This document shows positions 24,755 to 36,645 of a stretch of 64,000 bases of DNA, one piece after another (the first letter of the stretch is position 1; every line of letters starts with the position of its first letter). Both the position numbers and the translations under genes were made by a program. This DNA comes from Chromatiales bacterium 21-64-14. Lineage in GTDB: Bacteria > Pseudomonadota > Gammaproteobacteria > 21-64-14. The notes under the pieces are model-generated. The model did not search any database and was not told where the DNA came from. It saw only the letters and a list, made by a program, of their open reading frames with translations. The stretch covers positions 1 through 64,000 of the forward strand of contig NCBI01000011.1 in NCBI GenBank assembly GCA_002255365.1, in the 5' to 3' direction.

Positions 24755-24872
24755 ATTTCCGTCCGTAGCGCCCGGCGCCCGGCACATGCAGTGCCGGGCC
24801 CGTCCACATCAATCCGGAGCTGCGGGAACCACCCCGTACGGCAGACCCCAAAGCGCTTCTGATATAGGCTGG

Positions 24873-26390
24873 TCACAGCTTCGACACCATGATGTGACTC
24901 AACAGGTTCTGCACCGACACATGCATGACATCCACCAACGGTGCCGGCCAGACCCCGAGCACGAGCACCGCCACCGCGAGCAAGCCCAGAACCAGGAATT
25001 CACGCGCATTCAGGTCATCCAGGACCGCCACCCGATCGTTGGCCACCGCGCCGAAGATGACCCGTTTTACCAGCCACAGGGTATAGGCGGCCCCCGTTAC
25101 CAGGGACGTCGCCAGCAGGAACGCGTACCAGAAATTCGCCTTCATACTGCTGAGTATCACCATGAATTCCCCGACGAACCCCGAAGTCCCGGGGAGCCCG
25201 GAGTTGGCCATCGCGAAAAGTACCGCTAACGCTGCGAAGACCGGCATCCGGTTCACGACGCCGCCATATTCGGCGATCTTGTGCGTGTGCATCCGATCGT
25301 AGAGGACACCCACGCTGAGGAACAGTGCCCCGGAGATGAACCCATGCGAGATCATCTGCACCAAGCCACCTTCGATGCCCATGGCGGCGCCCTGCGTCGA
25401 TCCACTGTTCGCCTCAATGGTGAACGGGATAAAGAAGGCCAGGGTCACGAAACCCATATGGGCGATGGATGAATAGGCGATCAGCTTCTTCATATCATCC
25501 TGGACCAACGCCACCAGACTGATATAAACGACCGCGATAAGCGACATCGTGATGATCAGCCAGCCGAGTTCCTGACTCGCGTCCGGGGCGATCGGAAGAC
25601 TAAAGCGCAAAAAACCATAGGCGCCGATCTTCAGCATGACGGCCGCCAGGATCACGGAACCCCCGGTAGGCGCTTCCACATGGGCATCCGGCAGCCAGGT
25701 ATGTACCGGCCACATGGGCACCTTGACCGCGAACGCCAACAGGAAGGCGATAAAAATAAGCACCTGCTCATCGAGCGTGAGCCGGAGGGCTTGGAAGTCC
25801 AATATCGAAAAGCTGTGGGCCTGGAAACCCAGATAAATCAGGGCTACCAGCATCAGTACCGACCCGAGAAACGTATACAGAAAAAACTTGATCGTAGCGT
25901 AGACACGGCGCGGGCCACCCCAGATCCCGATGATCAGGAACATGGGGATCAGCATCCCCTCCCAGAACACGTAGAACAGGATCGCATCCAGCGCGGAAAA
26001 AACCCCTATCATCAGGCCTTCCATGATCAGGAAAGCGGCCATGTACTGGGCCACCTTCTGCTGGATGGAGGTCCAGCTGGCGATGATGACCAAGACGGTC
26101 ATGAAGGCCGTGAGCAGGATCAGCGGCATGGAGATGCCGTCCACCCCCAGGAAATAGAAGATGTGGAACGTGGGAATCCACGGACGGTGCTCCTGGAACT
26201 GCATACTGGCGGTCGAAATATCGAAGCCGGTATACAGCGGAATGGTGATCAGAAACGTAACCACGGCAAATAGAAGTGCGATACGCCGCGCGCCATCCGG
26301 CGCCTTGTCGCCGGAAAGCAGGACCAGCGCCCCACCGACGATGGGCGTCCAGATTGCCATGCTCAGCAAAGGCCAGTGGCCGTGCATCAA
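24873..26390 (-). CDS. nuoM: NADH-quinone oxidoreductase subunit M
   Basis: A 505-residue antiporter-like proton-pumping subunit with about 14 transmembrane helices. Motifs include the Glu in FWEGMLIPMFLIIGIWGG, LPDAHVEAPTGGSVILA and YSSIAHMGFVTLA, all typical of NuoM. Length equals the family norm (about 500). It lies 16 bases after nuoL and is translated from the same transcript. It belongs to the distal membrane arm of complex I. Confidence 0.98.
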   Translation of the reverse strand: MMHGHWPLLSMAIWTPIVGGALVLLSGDKAPDGARRIALLFAVVTFLITIPLYTGFDISTASMQFQEHRPWIPTFHIFYFLGVDGISMPLILLTAFMTVLVIIASWTSIQQKVAQYMAAFLIMEGLMIGVFSALDAILFYVFWEGMLIPMFLIIGIWGGPRRVYATIKFFLYTFLGSVLMLVALIYLGFQAHSFSILDFQALRLTLDEQVLIFIAFLLAFAVKVPMWPVHTWLPDAHVEAPTGGSVILAAVMLKIGAYGFLRFSLPIAPDASQELGWLIITMSLIAVVYISLVALVQDDMKKLIAYSSIAHMGFVTLAFFIPFTIEANSGSTQGAAMGIEGGLVQMISHGFISGALFLSVGVLYDRMHTHKIAEYGGVVNRMPVFAALAVLFAMANSGLPGTSGFVGEFMVILSSMKANFWYAFLLATSLVTGAAYTLWLVKRVIFGAVANDRVAVLDDLNAREFLVLGLLAVAVLVLGVWPAPLVDVMHVSVQNLLSHIMVSKL

Positions 26391-26406
26391 TCGGTTTCCT
26401 TCCCCT

Positions 26407-28359
26407 TCAGCGAACCACGAACCAGCTCAGGAACAGCAAAAGGCCGATGAGCATGGTAAAAGCATAGTGATAGAGATAGCCCGATTGAATGCGCCGGAAG
26501 ACAGCTGCCCAGCGGCCTACCAGCCAGGCGCTCCCGTTGACCATCAGCCCATCAATCAACCGTAAGTCGCCAATGCGCCACAACAGCCGCCCGATTAAGC
26601 GGGCACCGGGCGCGAGGATCTGTTCGTTCAGATCATCGAACCAATACTTATGCTCCAATACGTAGTAGAGGGGGAAAAACACCCGTCGCAACGTGCCAGC
26701 CAGCGTTGGCCGGAGGAGGTAGATCACCCACGTCAGGAAAATGCCCCCCAGTGCCAGCCAGAGGGCCACACTGTGACGGGCATGCGCCATCATGGCAGCA
26801 GGTCCCGTGAATTCCGCTCCCATGTGCGCCAACACGTCGTGGGCTGGCAACACTTGGATCGAGCTCCCGAAGAAATTTCCGAACAGTATGGTCCCCACCG
26901 TGAAATAGCCCACTACCGCGGATGGTATCGCGAGCATGATCAGCGGAAAGGTGACTACGGCAGGCGACTCCCGTAGATGTTCACGAGTGTGTTCATCCAT
27001 GCGTTCTTTCCCATGGAATACCAGGAAGAACATGCGGAAGGTATACAAGGCCGTCACCAAAACCCCACCCAACACGCAGTAATAAGCGAATTGCGCGCCG
27101 GGAAGATGGGAGGCATGCACCGCGTCGATGATGGAGTCTTTTGAGAAGAAACCCGAGAACGGAGGAATACCGCACAGGGCCAACGCACCGACTAAAAAGG
27201 TCCAATAGGTCACTGGCATGTATTTGCGCAGGCCACCCATCTTGCGCATGTCCTGTTCGTGATGCATGGCAATAATGACGGATCCGGCACCGAGAAAGAG
27301 CAGTGCCTTGAAGAATGCGTGGGTCATGAGATGGAAAATCGCAGCAGCATAGGCCGACGCGCCCAAAGCGACGGTCATGTATCCAAGCTGCGAAATCGTC
27401 GAGTAGGCGATCACCCGTTTGATATCGTTCTGCACGATACCGACCAGGCCCATAAAAAACGCGGTGGTGCCACCCACGACCAGGATGACGCTCAGGGCTG
27501 TATCGGACAGCTCGAATAACGGTGAAAGGCGCGCGACCATGAAAATCCCGGCCGTCACCATGGTAGCCGCGTGGATCAGGGCCGAGATCGGCGTCGGGCC
27601 TTCCATGGAGTCCGGTAACCAGACGTGCAGCGGGACCTGGGCGGACTTGGCCATGGCACCGACGAACAGCAGCAGGCAAATAACGGTCACTACCGACCAG
27701 TCCATCCCCGGGATGATCTGCATATTGAGATCGGCTACCAGCGGCGCCACCCGGAAGATCGGGGCATAATTCAGGGTATTGAAGTACAACAGCACCAACG
27801 CAATACCGAGTATAAACGCTAGATCACCTACGCGATTTATCAGAAAGGCCTTGAGACTGGCAAAGATGGCCGACTCCCGATCGTACCAGAAGCCGATCAG
27901 GAGATAGGATACCAAGCCGACCCCTTCCCAGCCGAAAAACAGCTGCAGGAAATTGTTGGCCATGACCAGCATCAGCATCGCGAAGGTAAACAATGCAATG
28001 TAGCTGAAAAAACGGGTGTACCCCGGATCGTCGCGCATATACCCGATGCTGTAGATATGAACCATCAGGGATACGAAGGTCACCACGGTGATCATCAGTG
28101 CACTGAGCCGGTCCACCAAAAAACCGATGTCAACGCGCAGCCCGTCGGACACCAGCCAAGTATAAACCGGCCCATCGAAGGGCGGCGCACCATCGATGAC
28201 CAGATGTTTCAGAACGACAAGGGACAGGACGAAGGACATCCCAACCCCGGCGATAGTGATCAAGTGGGACGGCGCACGCCCGATCCGGGGCCCGAAGATC
28301 CCCGTAACCAGAGCCCCTACCAGTGGACCCAGCACGATTGCGAGATAGACATTTTCCAT
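26407..28359 (-). CDS. nuoL: NADH-quinone oxidoreductase subunit L
   Basis: A 650-residue subunit at the far end of the membrane arm, with 16 predicted helices including the long lateral C-terminal helix. Seen: FGWEGVGLVSYLLIGFWYDR, HVWLPDSMEGPTPISALIHA, YSTISQLGYMTVALG and HAFFKALLFLGAGSVI. It pumps protons and is homologous to Mrp antiporters. Full length; 27 bases after nuoK. Confidence 0.98.
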   Translation of the reverse strand: MENVYLAIVLGPLVGALVTGIFGPRIGRAPSHLITIAGVGMSFVLSLVVLKHLVIDGAPPFDGPVYTWLVSDGLRVDIGFLVDRLSALMITVVTFVSLMVHIYSIGYMRDDPGYTRFFSYIALFTFAMLMLVMANNFLQLFFGWEGVGLVSYLLIGFWYDRESAIFASLKAFLINRVGDLAFILGIALVLLYFNTLNYAPIFRVAPLVADLNMQIIPGMDWSVVTVICLLLFVGAMAKSAQVPLHVWLPDSMEGPTPISALIHAATMVTAGIFMVARLSPLFELSDTALSVILVVGGTTAFFMGLVGIVQNDIKRVIAYSTISQLGYMTVALGASAYAAAIFHLMTHAFFKALLFLGAGSVIIAMHHEQDMRKMGGLRKYMPVTYWTFLVGALALCGIPPFSGFFSKDSIIDAVHASHLPGAQFAYYCVLGGVLVTALYTFRMFFLVFHGKERMDEHTREHLRESPAVVTFPLIMLAIPSAVVGYFTVGTILFGNFFGSSIQVLPAHDVLAHMGAEFTGPAAMMAHARHSVALWLALGGIFLTWVIYLLRPTLAGTLRRVFFPLYYVLEHKYWFDDLNEQILAPGARLIGRLLWRIGDLRLIDGLMVNGSAWLVGRWAAVFRRIQSGYLYHYAFTMLIGLLLFLSWFVVR

Positions 28360-28386
28360 GCGGAGAGCGGCCCAGAGATCCTTGCA

Positions 28387-28692
28387 TCAACCCTTAAGGG
28401 AGTTGATATCCTCTACGTTGATCGAACCCCGGTTCCGGAACAGCACCACCAGTATCGCAAGTCCGATGGCGGATTCCGCCGCGGCGACGGTCAATATGAA
28501 AAACACGAATATCTGGCCCGCAATATTGTTGTTGAAATGCGAGAAGGCGATGAAATTCATGTTCACGGCCAACAACATGAGTTCTATGGACATCAGCAAG
28601 ACGATCACGTTTTTCCGGTTAAGAAAAATCCCGGCAACCCCCATGCAAAACAGGATCGCACCCAAAATCAGATATTCCAACAGATTGATCAT
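28387..28692 (-). CDS. nuoK: NADH-quinone oxidoreductase subunit K
   Basis: A 101-residue membrane subunit with three helices and the conserved glutamates in the second and third ([11 protein letters not shown] and [12 protein letters not shown]) that carry protons. Length and sequence are standard. It is preceded by a 95-base gap from nuoJ and followed closely by nuoL. Confidence 0.97.
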   Translation of the reverse strand: MINLLEYLILGAILFCMGVAGIFLNRKNVIVLLMSIELMLLAVNMNFIAFSHFNNNIAGQIFVFFILTVAAAESAIGLAILVVLFRNRGSINVEDINSLKG

Positions 28693-28787
28693 AAATCCAC
28701 GGTCCTATGTAGCGCGCGACCGATGGGCGCGCCGGGGCGTCCCGTGAGCATTTCGGCACCATAGGAATCTCTCCGCCCCATGCCCCG

Positions 28788-29390
28788 TCACCCCTTCTTT
28801 TCCGACGCCATCTTCACCAACCTGACCCGATCCTTGCGGCGCACCTGAACCTGCCGGGCTGGGTCCTGATGCCGCGTTCCCGGCCGTTTGCGCAGAGTCA
28901 GCGTGATTGCGGCGATGATAGCCACCAGCAGGATCACGGCGGCAATCTCAAAGGGATAGACGTAGTGCGTATACAGCACATCGCCAAGCATGCGCGTATT
29001 GCTGAAATCCGCTCCATGATGCACCACGGCCGTGCCGCTGGGGGCGGAAAACGCCCGCACCAGAACCATGCTCATCTCCGCTACGATGAGCAGGGACACA
29101 AATATCCCGACCGGCAGATTCCGGATAAAACCATCGCGCAGCACCGCGATATTGATGTCCAGCATCATCACGACAAACAGGAACAACACCATCACTGCCC
29201 CGACGTACACCAGCACCAACACGAGTGCCAGGAATTCGGCGTCCAGCAACAGCCATAGGGCGGCACTGGAAAAGAACGCCAGGACCAGAAACAGCGCGGC
29301 ATGCACCGGGTTGCGCACGGTGATTACGCGCAAGCCGGCGATGACGAGCACAATCGCGAAGAAGTAGAACAAAACTTGATCGAAACTCAT
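28788..29390 (-). CDS. nuoJ: NADH-quinone oxidoreductase subunit J
   Basis: A 200-residue membrane subunit with five helices; VLVYVGAVMVLFLFVVMML is the NuoJ helix with the pi-bulge region involved in coupling. The C-terminus is a basic, soluble tail of about 35 residues (RKRPGTRHQ...ASEKKG), somewhat extended. It lies between nuoI and nuoK as expected. Confidence 0.97.
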   Translation of the reverse strand: MSFDQVLFYFFAIVLVIAGLRVITVRNPVHAALFLVLAFFSSAALWLLLDAEFLALVLVLVYVGAVMVLFLFVVMMLDINIAVLRDGFIRNLPVGIFVSLLIVAEMSMVLVRAFSAPSGTAVVHHGADFSNTRMLGDVLYTHYVYPFEIAAVILLVAIIAAITLTLRKRPGTRHQDPARQVQVRRKDRVRLVKMASEKKG

Positions 29391-29456
29391 TCTCGACCGG
29401 TTTCCTGTGCTGCTGAATGGCAGTGCGCCCGGCCCTTGAGGGCCTTATGCATACGT

Positions 29457-29945
29457 TTAACGGTAGCAAGCATCCGCAGCGCGATCCGCGGCGATCTGCG
29501 CCTCGTAACGATCCCCGATCTCCAACAGCTTATCCTTGGTCAGGATCTGCTCGCCGCGATTCTCGTAGTGGTATTCAAAAATCCGGGTCTCCACAATCGA
29601 ATCCACTGGGCAGGATTCTTCGCAGAAGCCACAAAATATACACTTAAACAGATCGATGTCATAGCGCGTGGTACGGCGCGTCCCGTCGGCGCGTGGCTCT
29701 GATTCAATCGTGATCGCGAGTGCCGGACATACGGCTTCGCACAGCTTGCAGGCGATACAACGCTCCTCGCCATTCGGATACCGGCGCAATGCATGCAGTC
29801 CTCGGAACCGTGGTGACTGAGGGGTCTTCTCTTCCGGATACATTAAGGTAATCTTCCTGGCGAACAGATACCGGCCGGTCACCCGAAGCCCGACGAATAG
29901 TTCCCACAGAAACAGACTCTTTACGTAATTCCGGATCGCGCGCAT
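29457..29945 (-). CDS. nuoI: NADH-quinone oxidoreductase subunit I (2x[4Fe-4S])
   Basis: A 162-residue ferredoxin-like peripheral-arm subunit carrying clusters N6a and N6b, with the two motifs [12 protein letters not shown] and [12 protein letters not shown]. It passes electrons toward quinone. I use the start MRAIRNYVK with GAGG about nine bases upstream, eleven bases after the nuoH stop; a 23-residue longer frame overlaps nuoH. Confidence 0.97.
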   Translation of the reverse strand: MRAIRNYVKSLFLWELFVGLRVTGRYLFARKITLMYPEEKTPQSPRFRGLHALRRYPNGEERCIACKLCEAVCPALAITIESEPRADGTRRTTRYDIDLFKCIFCGFCEESCPVDSIVETRIFEYHYENRGEQILTKDKLLEIGDRYEAQIAADRAADACYR

Positions 29946-29956
29946 CTTCCGTGCCC

Positions 29957-31012
29957 TCAAGCAAACCAGGGTCTGACGTGCAACAAGATCGCAGCGCCTT
30001 CCACGAACAGCCAAACGATGGTAATGGGAATAAAGACCTTCCAGCCGAGGCGCATGATCTGATCATAGCGGTAACGGGGAAAGGTAGCGCGGAACCAAAG
30101 AAACAGGAACAGGAAAAAGGCGGTCTTCATCAACAACCACACCAGTCCTGGCACCCAGATCACATGGCTCTGCAACGCCGTCCCCTCGAACGGGGACAAC
30201 CAGCCGCCAAGGAAGAGCACAGGGGCCAGCGCCGAAATGAGGATCATGTTGGCATATTCGGCCAGGAAGAATACGGCGAAGGCCATCCCGGAATACTCCA
30301 CATGGAAACCCGCGACGATCTCCGATTCCCCCTCCGCCACATCGAACGGCGCTCGATTTGTTTCCGCCACACCCGAGATGAAGTAAATCAAAAACAGCGG
30401 GAGCAGCGGGAGCCAAAACCAGTGCCCCACCCCCCCCTGCTGCGCCAGAATGATCTTGTTCAGATTCAGACTTCCGCCCGCCATCAGGACACCTACTAAG
30501 GCGAACCCCATCGCGATCTCATAGGCCACCATCTGGGCCGCCGACCGCATAGCGCCGAGAAACGCATACTTCGAGTTGGAGGCCCAACCGGCGATGATGA
30601 TTCCATAGACACCCATGGAGGTCAGGGCCAGAACGAACAGCAGCCCTGCATCGACATTGGCCAACACCATCCCGTTGCCAAAGGGGATCACCGACCACGC
30701 TGCCAATGCCGGGCCGATGCTCAGTACCGGTGCAAGCAGGAACAGGAACCGGTTGGCATTTGCCGGTACGATGATCTCCTTGAGCAGGAGTTTTAGTGCG
30801 TCTGCAATCGGTTGCAGCCAGCCACGCGGACCTACCCGCTGCGGCCCGATCCGCGCTTGCATGTAGCCGATGATCTTACGCTCAGCAAACGTCAGATAAG
30901 CGACCGACAGCAACAGCGGCACCAGAATCACGACGATCTTGGCGACAATAAGCGCCGGGATACGGATGTCTCCGGGCAGCGCGCTCCAGACAGTCTGCAG
31001 GCTCTCAATCAT
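29957..31012 (-). CDS. nuoH: NADH-quinone oxidoreductase subunit H
   Basis: A 351-residue subunit with eight helices at the junction of the two arms, helping to form the quinone chamber. Diagnostic stretches: [33 protein letters not shown] and [19 protein letters not shown]. Full length. It lies 60 bases after nuoG and 11 before nuoI. Confidence 0.98.
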   Translation of the reverse strand: MIESLQTVWSALPGDIRIPALIVAKIVVILVPLLLSVAYLTFAERKIIGYMQARIGPQRVGPRGWLQPIADALKLLLKEIIVPANANRFLFLLAPVLSIGPALAAWSVIPFGNGMVLANVDAGLLFVLALTSMGVYGIIIAGWASNSKYAFLGAMRSAAQMVAYEIAMGFALVGVLMAGGSLNLNKIILAQQGGVGHWFWLPLLPLFLIYFISGVAETNRAPFDVAEGESEIVAGFHVEYSGMAFAVFFLAEYANMILISALAPVLFLGGWLSPFEGTALQSHVIWVPGLVWLLMKTAFFLFLFLWFRATFPRYRYDQIMRLGWKVFIPITIVWLFVEGAAILLHVRPWFA

Positions 31013-31072
31013 GACGCGCAGAAACCCCTCCGGTGGTATGCACGCAACACTGGGTACTGGCGCTCATCATCA

Positions 31073-33472
31073 TCAGGTCGGTTCCACCACGATGGGTCCG
31101 ATCGCGGGGCCCAAGCCCACGGTGCCCGCAAGCGCTGCCGGCAACCAGACGCAGCCGTCGGGGACACGTGTGTCGCCTTGCACCGGCACGATCGCACGGT
31201 ACTCGCCTTGCGATACCGAGACGTTACGCCCTTCGGTCAAGCCCAGGCGTTGGATCATGCCCGGATGAACCCGAGCCACGGCGTCGGAGGCGTAGTCGGT
31301 CTTTTGCAGCGCCGCCGCGCGCCGCACCAAGGGGTCCAGATTGTAGATCGGCACATCCCCGATACGGGTCAAGCCGCCCACCGGCGTCGTCAGACTCAGG
31401 GCCGCGCCACCATGGATGTGATTGTCTGGGCGCAGCTCACCGCAGCACCGGCGCAGTTCGTCCCGCACCTGCTCCGAGCTTCCATAGTCATAATCGCGGA
31501 GATCGAGCAAATTACCCAGCACCCGTAATACCTTCCACCCTGGACGTGATGCGCCCTGCGGGGCGGATGCCCCCTGGAAACTCTGCCACCGGCCTTCGAC
31601 ATTCACGTAGGTCCCGGAGGTTTCCGTGAACGGTGCAATCGGGAGCATTACATCTGCGTAGGCCTTCATCGCCTCGCTGCCGTAGGGACTCAGCACCACG
31701 GTGAACTCCGCAGCGCGCGCTGCGTCATGGGCCCGCGCGGCGTCATGGCAATCGAACTCCGGTTCCACGTTGAACAACAGCAGCGCCTTGCGTGGCGCCT
31801 CCATCATGGCTGCGACGTGTAGCCCCGCAACGTCTACCGGTATAGCGCCCGCATTCCGGTGCGGGACCGCTCCCGCCAACCAGGCGCCGGCGCTGTTGGC
31901 GGCCTCCGGCAGATAGCCCAGGGGCGCACCGCACGCCTCGGCGATCAGTCCGGCAAGGGCACGCAGCAGGGCCAAGTCCGGGTGGGCGATGGCCAGATTG
32001 CCCAACAGGACCGCCCCCCTGCGCGTCTCCTTCAGCACCCGGGCCATCGACTTCGCCGCGACATCCGGGACCACCCCCTGGAGACACGCCTCGACCCGCG
32101 CGGGCACCGCGGTCCGGGTCTCCTGCGCCAGGGCCTTCGCCAAGCCGGCCACGGCCCGGACCATACCGGCGGGATCCGTCACAACGGTCTCGGTCACCGG
32201 GAAGTGGAACTCGAAATCGATGGGGTTGATAACCATCACCCGCGCACCGCCCAACGCCGCCTTGCGCAGCCGGTGCGCCGCGATCGGTTGTTCGTGGCGC
32301 ACGTTCGAGCCGATCAACAGCGCGGCGTCAAGACTCTCCAGATCCTCGATGGACTGGCCCAGCCAAGGAAACGGCGGAGCCAGATCCTGATCACGGAAGT
32401 CCGCCTGGCGCAGCCGATGGTCGATGTTATGGCTGCCGAGCCCGCGTACCAACCGATTGAGCAGATACAGCTCTTCCAACGTCGCCGTGGGCGACACCAG
32501 TGCGCCGAGCTGCTCGGGCCCTTCGCGCTCCACGATGCCATGGAGCCCATCGCGAACCCGCTCCAACGCCACGTCCCAATCCGCCGGTTCCCAACGCTCA
32601 CCACGCCGGATCATTGGGCCATCGAGACGGTCGGCCCCGTAGAGACCCTGGTAACTGAACCGGTCGCGGTCCGACAACCACACTTCGTTGATCGCCTCGT
32701 TTTCCCTCGGCACCACGCGCATGACCCGCCCGCCGCGCGTATGCACCGCAATGTTTGAACCGATCGAGTCATGCGGCGCCACGCCCGGAAACTGCCGCAA
32801 CTCCCAGGCGCGCGCGGTAAAGCGGAACGGCTTGGACGTCAGGGCGCCGACCGGGCAAACGTCGATCACGTTACCGGACATTTCAGAACGGATACCACGT
32901 TCGATATAGGTGTCGATGCGCATATGTTCGCCGCGGCCGATGCCGCCGAGCTCCTTCTGCCCGGCGATAACATCCAGGAACCGGATGCAACGGGTACAGT
33001 GGATGCAGCGGGTCATATCGGTGGCGATCAACGGACCAAGGTCGTGGTCCGCAACCACCCGCTTACCCTCGGAGAACCGGGAGATGCTGCCGCCGAACCC
33101 GAGTGCGAGGTCCTGCAACTCGCACTCCCCCCCCTGGTCGCAGATCGGACAATCCAGGGGATGGTTAATCAGCAAGAACTCCATGACCGCCTTTTGCGCG
33201 GACAACGCACGTACCGAGCGGGTAAAGACCCGCATGCCCTCCGCCACCGGCGTGGCGCACGCCGGGACCGGCTTTGGAACCTTCTCAACCTCCACCAGGC
33301 ACATCCGGCAATTGGCGGCCACCGGCATCTTCTTGTGGTAACAGAAACGCGGGATCACGACCCCCGCCGCGTCTGCCACCTGGATAATCATTTGGCCCTT
33401 GCGCACCCGGTACGGCGTCCCGTCGATCTCTACGGTGATCAGGTCATGCTGAGGATCAGGCGTCGCGTTCAT
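31073..33472 (-). CDS. nuoG: NADH-quinone oxidoreductase subunit G
   Basis: A 799-residue iron-sulfur subunit of the peripheral arm. N-terminal [2Fe-2S] domain with [19 protein letters not shown], then H/C-rich [18 protein letters not shown] and [10 protein letters not shown] for N4/N5-type clusters, then a molybdopterin-oxidoreductase-like domain without cofactor. The ATG overlaps the nuoF stop by four bases (ATGA). The length is within the normal range (750-910). Confidence 0.97.
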   Translation of the reverse strand: MNATPDPQHDLITVEIDGTPYRVRKGQMIIQVADAAGVVIPRFCYHKKMPVAANCRMCLVEVEKVPKPVPACATPVAEGMRVFTRSVRALSAQKAVMEFLLINHPLDCPICDQGGECELQDLALGFGGSISRFSEGKRVVADHDLGPLIATDMTRCIHCTRCIRFLDVIAGQKELGGIGRGEHMRIDTYIERGIRSEMSGNVIDVCPVGALTSKPFRFTARAWELRQFPGVAPHDSIGSNIAVHTRGGRVMRVVPRENEAINEVWLSDRDRFSYQGLYGADRLDGPMIRRGERWEPADWDVALERVRDGLHGIVEREGPEQLGALVSPTATLEELYLLNRLVRGLGSHNIDHRLRQADFRDQDLAPPFPWLGQSIEDLESLDAALLIGSNVRHEQPIAAHRLRKAALGGARVMVINPIDFEFHFPVTETVVTDPAGMVRAVAGLAKALAQETRTAVPARVEACLQGVVPDVAAKSMARVLKETRRGAVLLGNLAIAHPDLALLRALAGLIAEACGAPLGYLPEAANSAGAWLAGAVPHRNAGAIPVDVAGLHVAAMMEAPRKALLLFNVEPEFDCHDAARAHDAARAAEFTVVLSPYGSEAMKAYADVMLPIAPFTETSGTYVNVEGRWQSFQGASAPQGASRPGWKVLRVLGNLLDLRDYDYGSSEQVRDELRRCCGELRPDNHIHGGAALSLTTPVGGLTRIGDVPIYNLDPLVRRAAALQKTDYASDAVARVHPGMIQRLGLTEGRNVSVSQGEYRAIVPVQGDTRVPDGCVWLPAALAGTVGLGPAIGPIVVEPT

Positions 33473-34773
33473 GCCGCCGCTCCGGTCCGGGCGGCACCGT
33501 CGGAGCCCACCAGACAACACTTGTGCTCGATGTGATGCTCGAACTCCGCCCGGAAGTGGCGTACGAAACTCTGCACCGGCCAAGCAGCGGCGTCACCGAA
33601 GGCACAGATGGTGTGGCCCTCGATCTGTCCGGCGGCGCTGGTCAACAAGTTCAGATCTTCGGGCCGCCCCTGGCCGTTCTCGATTCGGGTCAATACCCGA
33701 TACAACCAGCCGCAACCCTCCCGACACGGCGTGCACTGGCCGCAGGATTCCGCGTAGTAGAACCGCGAGATTCGCATCAGAGCCCGCACCATGCAGGTAC
33801 TGTCATCCATCACGATCACGCCGCCGGAACCCAACCCAGAACCCGCTTTCTGCAAGGAGTCGTAGTCCATGTCGAGTTCCATGGCGACATGCGCCGGCAG
33901 GATCTTCATGGACGAGCCGCCGGGGATCAGCGCTTTGAGCACATGCCCATGACGCACACCACCCGCCAGCGCCAGCAGGTCCTTGAAAGGCATGCCCAGC
34001 GGAACCTCGTAGTTCCCGGGTCGGTTGACGTGACCGGAGACCGAAAACACCTTGACCCCGCCGTTGTTGGGACGCCCAAGACCTAGAAACCACTCGGGTC
34101 CATTGCGGATGATCGATGGGACCGAGGCGAGAGTCTCGGTATTGTTGATCGTAGTGGGTCGACCATAGAGACCATAGTTGGCGGGAAACGGCGGCTTGAA
34201 CCGAGGCAGGCCCTTCTTGCCCTCCAGGGATTCCAGCAACGCGGTCTCCTCACCACAAATATAGGCGCCGGCACCCAGGTGGGTATGCAATTCGAAATCC
34301 ACTCCGGAACCGAGGATATCGCGTCCGATCAGTCCGGCAGCACGAGCCTCCTTCAGAGCCGCCTCGAAGCGCTCGAAGGGCTCATGATGAAACTCTCCAC
34401 GCAGATAATTGTAACCGACCGTCGCACCCATAGCGTAGGCGCCGATGGCCATGCCTTCGATCACGGCGTGGGGATTGAAACGCAGGATATCGCGATCCTT
34501 GCAGGTGCCCGGCTCGCTTTCGTCCGAATTGCAGACGATGTACTTCTGCACCGGGGCGTTCCGCGGCATGAAGCTCCACTTGAGCCCGGTCGGAAAGCCA
34601 GCGCCTCCGCGCCCGCGCAACGCGGATTTCTTCACCATTTCGATGATCGTTTCCGGCGGCGTCTTCTCTTTTAGGATTTTTTCCCACGCCTGGTAGCCAC
34701 CGACCTTGCGATAGGTTTCCATCGTCCATGGTTCATCGAACCGCAAGGTTGCGAAACAGATCTGCGCCTCCAT
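33469..34773 (-). CDS. nuoF: NADH-quinone oxidoreductase subunit F
   Basis: A 434-residue flavoprotein that binds NADH and FMN and holds cluster N3. Motifs: [14 protein letters not shown] (NADH/FMN loop), [33 protein letters not shown] and the cluster ligand segment [13 protein letters not shown] start at [10 protein letters not shown] because GGAG lies seven bases before it, at the end of nuoE. Confidence 0.98.
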   Translation of the reverse strand: MEAQICFATLRFDEPWTMETYRKVGGYQAWEKILKEKTPPETIIEMVKKSALRGRGGAGFPTGLKWSFMPRNAPVQKYIVCNSDESEPGTCKDRDILRFNPHAVIEGMAIGAYAMGATVGYNYLRGEFHHEPFERFEAALKEARAAGLIGRDILGSGVDFELHTHLGAGAYICGEETALLESLEGKKGLPRFKPPFPANYGLYGRPTTINNTETLASVPSIIRNGPEWFLGLGRPNNGGVKVFSVSGHVNRPGNYEVPLGMPFKDLLALAGGVRHGHVLKALIPGGSSMKILPAHVAMELDMDYDSLQKAGSGLGSGGVIVMDDSTCMVRALMRISRFYYAESCGQCTPCREGCGWLYRVLTRIENGQGRPEDLNLLTSAAGQIEGHTICAFGDAAAWPVQSFVRHFRAEFEHHIEHKCCLVGSDGAARTGAAA

Positions 34774-34777
34774 CTTG

Positions 34778-35287
34778 TTACTCCAAACTGTCCAGGATGG
34801 CATCCACCTTCGCGGGTGTCAGATGCTCGTGGTAATGGCCGTCGACGGCCATCATCGGTGCCCCCGCACAAGCCGCCAAGCATTCCTCCTCGACCTTCAG
34901 GGTGATATTCCCATCCGGGGTAGTCTCACCGAGCCGGATACCGAGGCGTTGCTCGACATGCCGGATGATCTCCTCGGCGCCACAGAGCATGCACGATATA
35001 TTGTTGCAAATCGCGATTTTGTGGCGCCCGATCGGCTTGGTGTACAACATCGAATAGAAAGTGGCCACCTCGTAGACCGAGACCCGCGGCATCCCCAGGT
35101 ACTCGGCTACCGCGTCCATCAACTCCGGCGTCAGCCATCCATCGTTCTGTGCCTGGGCAATAGTAAGTGCCGACAGCACTGCGGACTGCTTGCGATCCTC
35201 GGGATACTTGGCGATCCAATGATCGATCTCCGCCCGCGAACTGGCGCTTAGGCACTCAATCATCGATTCCCGGCCGCGGTCGGCCAT
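34778..35287 (-). CDS. nuoE: NADH-quinone oxidoreductase subunit E
   Basis: A 169-residue thioredoxin-fold subunit with the [2Fe-2S] cluster N1a; ligands are visible in [12 protein letters not shown] and [12 protein letters not shown]. The chosen ATG has GGGAGG nine bases upstream; an alternative TTG 16 codons earlier overlaps nuoD and is unlikely. Length is typical. Confidence 0.96.
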   Translation of the reverse strand: MADRGRESMIECLSASSRAEIDHWIAKYPEDRKQSAVLSALTIAQAQNDGWLTPELMDAVAEYLGMPRVSVYEVATFYSMLYTKPIGRHKIAICNNISCMLCGAEEIIRHVEQRLGIRLGETTPDGNITLKVEEECLAACAGAPMMAVDGHYHEHLTPAKVDAILDSLE

Positions 35288-35324
35288 CAGAACAACCCTC
35301 CCGGTCCCAGTCTGTGCACGGCCA

Positions 35325-36578
35325 TCATCGGTCAATCTCCCCGAACACGATATCCTGGGTGCCGATCAGCGCAACCACGTCCGCCAGCATATGTCCGCGG
35401 CCCATTTCGTCCAACGCCGCCAAATGCGCGAAACCCGGCGCCCGGATCTTCAGGCGGTAGGGCTTATTGGCTCCATCGGAGATCAGGTAGATGCCGAACT
35501 CCCCCTTGGGGTGCTCCACCGCCGCATAGGCCTCCCCTTCCGGAATGCAGAACCCCTCCGTGAACAGCTTGAAATGGTGGATGAGGGCCTCCATGTCGGC
35601 CTTCATTTCCTCACGGGATGGGGGTGTGATTTTGTAGTCCGGAACCACCACCGGACCGGGATTTTTACGCAGCCAATCGACGCATTGCCGGATGATCTGG
35701 TTGGACTGGCGGAACTCCTCGATCCGGACCAGGTAGCGATCGTAGCAATCCCCATTCGTGCCCACTGGGATATCGAAATTCAGGCGGTCATAGACCTCAT
35801 AGGGCTGCTTTTTCCGCAGGTCCCATTCCACGCCTGAGCCGCGCAGCATGGGCCCGGTAAACCCCAGCTGCAAAGCCCGTTCCGGGGACACCACCCCGAT
35901 ACCCACGGTGCGTTGCTTCCAGATGCGATTGTCTGTGAGCAAGGCCTCGTATTCGTCCACATATCCGGGGAGCCGCTCGGTGAAGTCCTCGACGAAGTCC
36001 AGCAACGACCCTTCCCGGGCACGGTTGCGCCTGCGCACGTCCCGCTCTCCATGCCACTTGGACGATTTGTATTGGGGCATGTGCGCCGGCAGGTCCCGGT
36101 AGACACCGCCCGGCCGGTAATAAGTCGCGTGCATGCGGGCGCCCGAGACGGCTTCATAACAGTCCAGCAGATCCTCGCGCTCGCGAAAGCAATACAGAAA
36201 CACCGTCATCGCCCCGATATCCAGCGCGTGGGTTCCGAGCCAGAGGAGATGATTCAATATGCGCGTGATCTCGTCGAACATCACCCGGATATACTGCGCT
36301 CGAATCGGCGCTTCTATCCCCATGAGTTTTTCCATGGCGAGCACGTAGGCATGCTCGTTGCACATCATGGACACATAGTCGAGCCGGTCCATATAGCCGA
36401 TGCTTTGGTTGTACGGCTTGCTTTCCGCGAGCTTTTCGGTGGCGCGATGCAACAAGCCGATATGGGGATCGGCGCGCTGGATGACTTCCCCGTCCATTTC
36501 CAGCACCAGCCGCAGCACCCCGTGGGCCGCCGGGTGCTGCGGCCCGAAGTTCATCGTAAAGTTCCGGATCTCAGGCAT
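35325..36578 (-). CDS. nuoD: NADH-quinone oxidoreductase subunit D
   Basis: A 417-residue, 49-kDa-type subunit that forms the quinone site together with Nuo[21 protein letters not shown] at the start, [17 protein letters not shown] and [11 protein letters not shown] are hallmarks. NuoC and NuoD are separate genes here, unlike the fused NuoCD of E. coli. The frame is open 47 codons further upstream, but that part overlaps the end of nuoC. Confidence 0.98.
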   Translation of the reverse strand: MPEIRNFTMNFGPQHPAAHGVLRLVLEMDGEVIQRADPHIGLLHRATEKLAESKPYNQSIGYMDRLDYVSMMCNEHAYVLAMEKLMGIEAPIRAQYIRVMFDEITRILNHLLWLGTHALDIGAMTVFLYCFREREDLLDCYEAVSGARMHATYYRPGGVYRDLPAHMPQYKSSKWHGERDVRRRNRAREGSLLDFVEDFTERLPGYVDEYEALLTDNRIWKQRTVGIGVVSPERALQLGFTGPMLRGSGVEWDLRKKQPYEVYDRLNFDIPVGTNGDCYDRYLVRIEEFRQSNQIIRQCVDWLRKNPGPVVVPDYKITPPSREEMKADMEALIHHFKLFTEGFCIPEGEAYAAVEHPKGEFGIYLISDGANKPYRLKIRAPGFAHLAALDEMGRGHMLADVVALIGTQDIVFGEIDR

Positions 36579-36645
36579 CACAATTCCGCTTTCGATCAGT
36601 TGAAACGCATCACGCCGGCCCAAGCCTGCGCGTGCCGCCGGTACA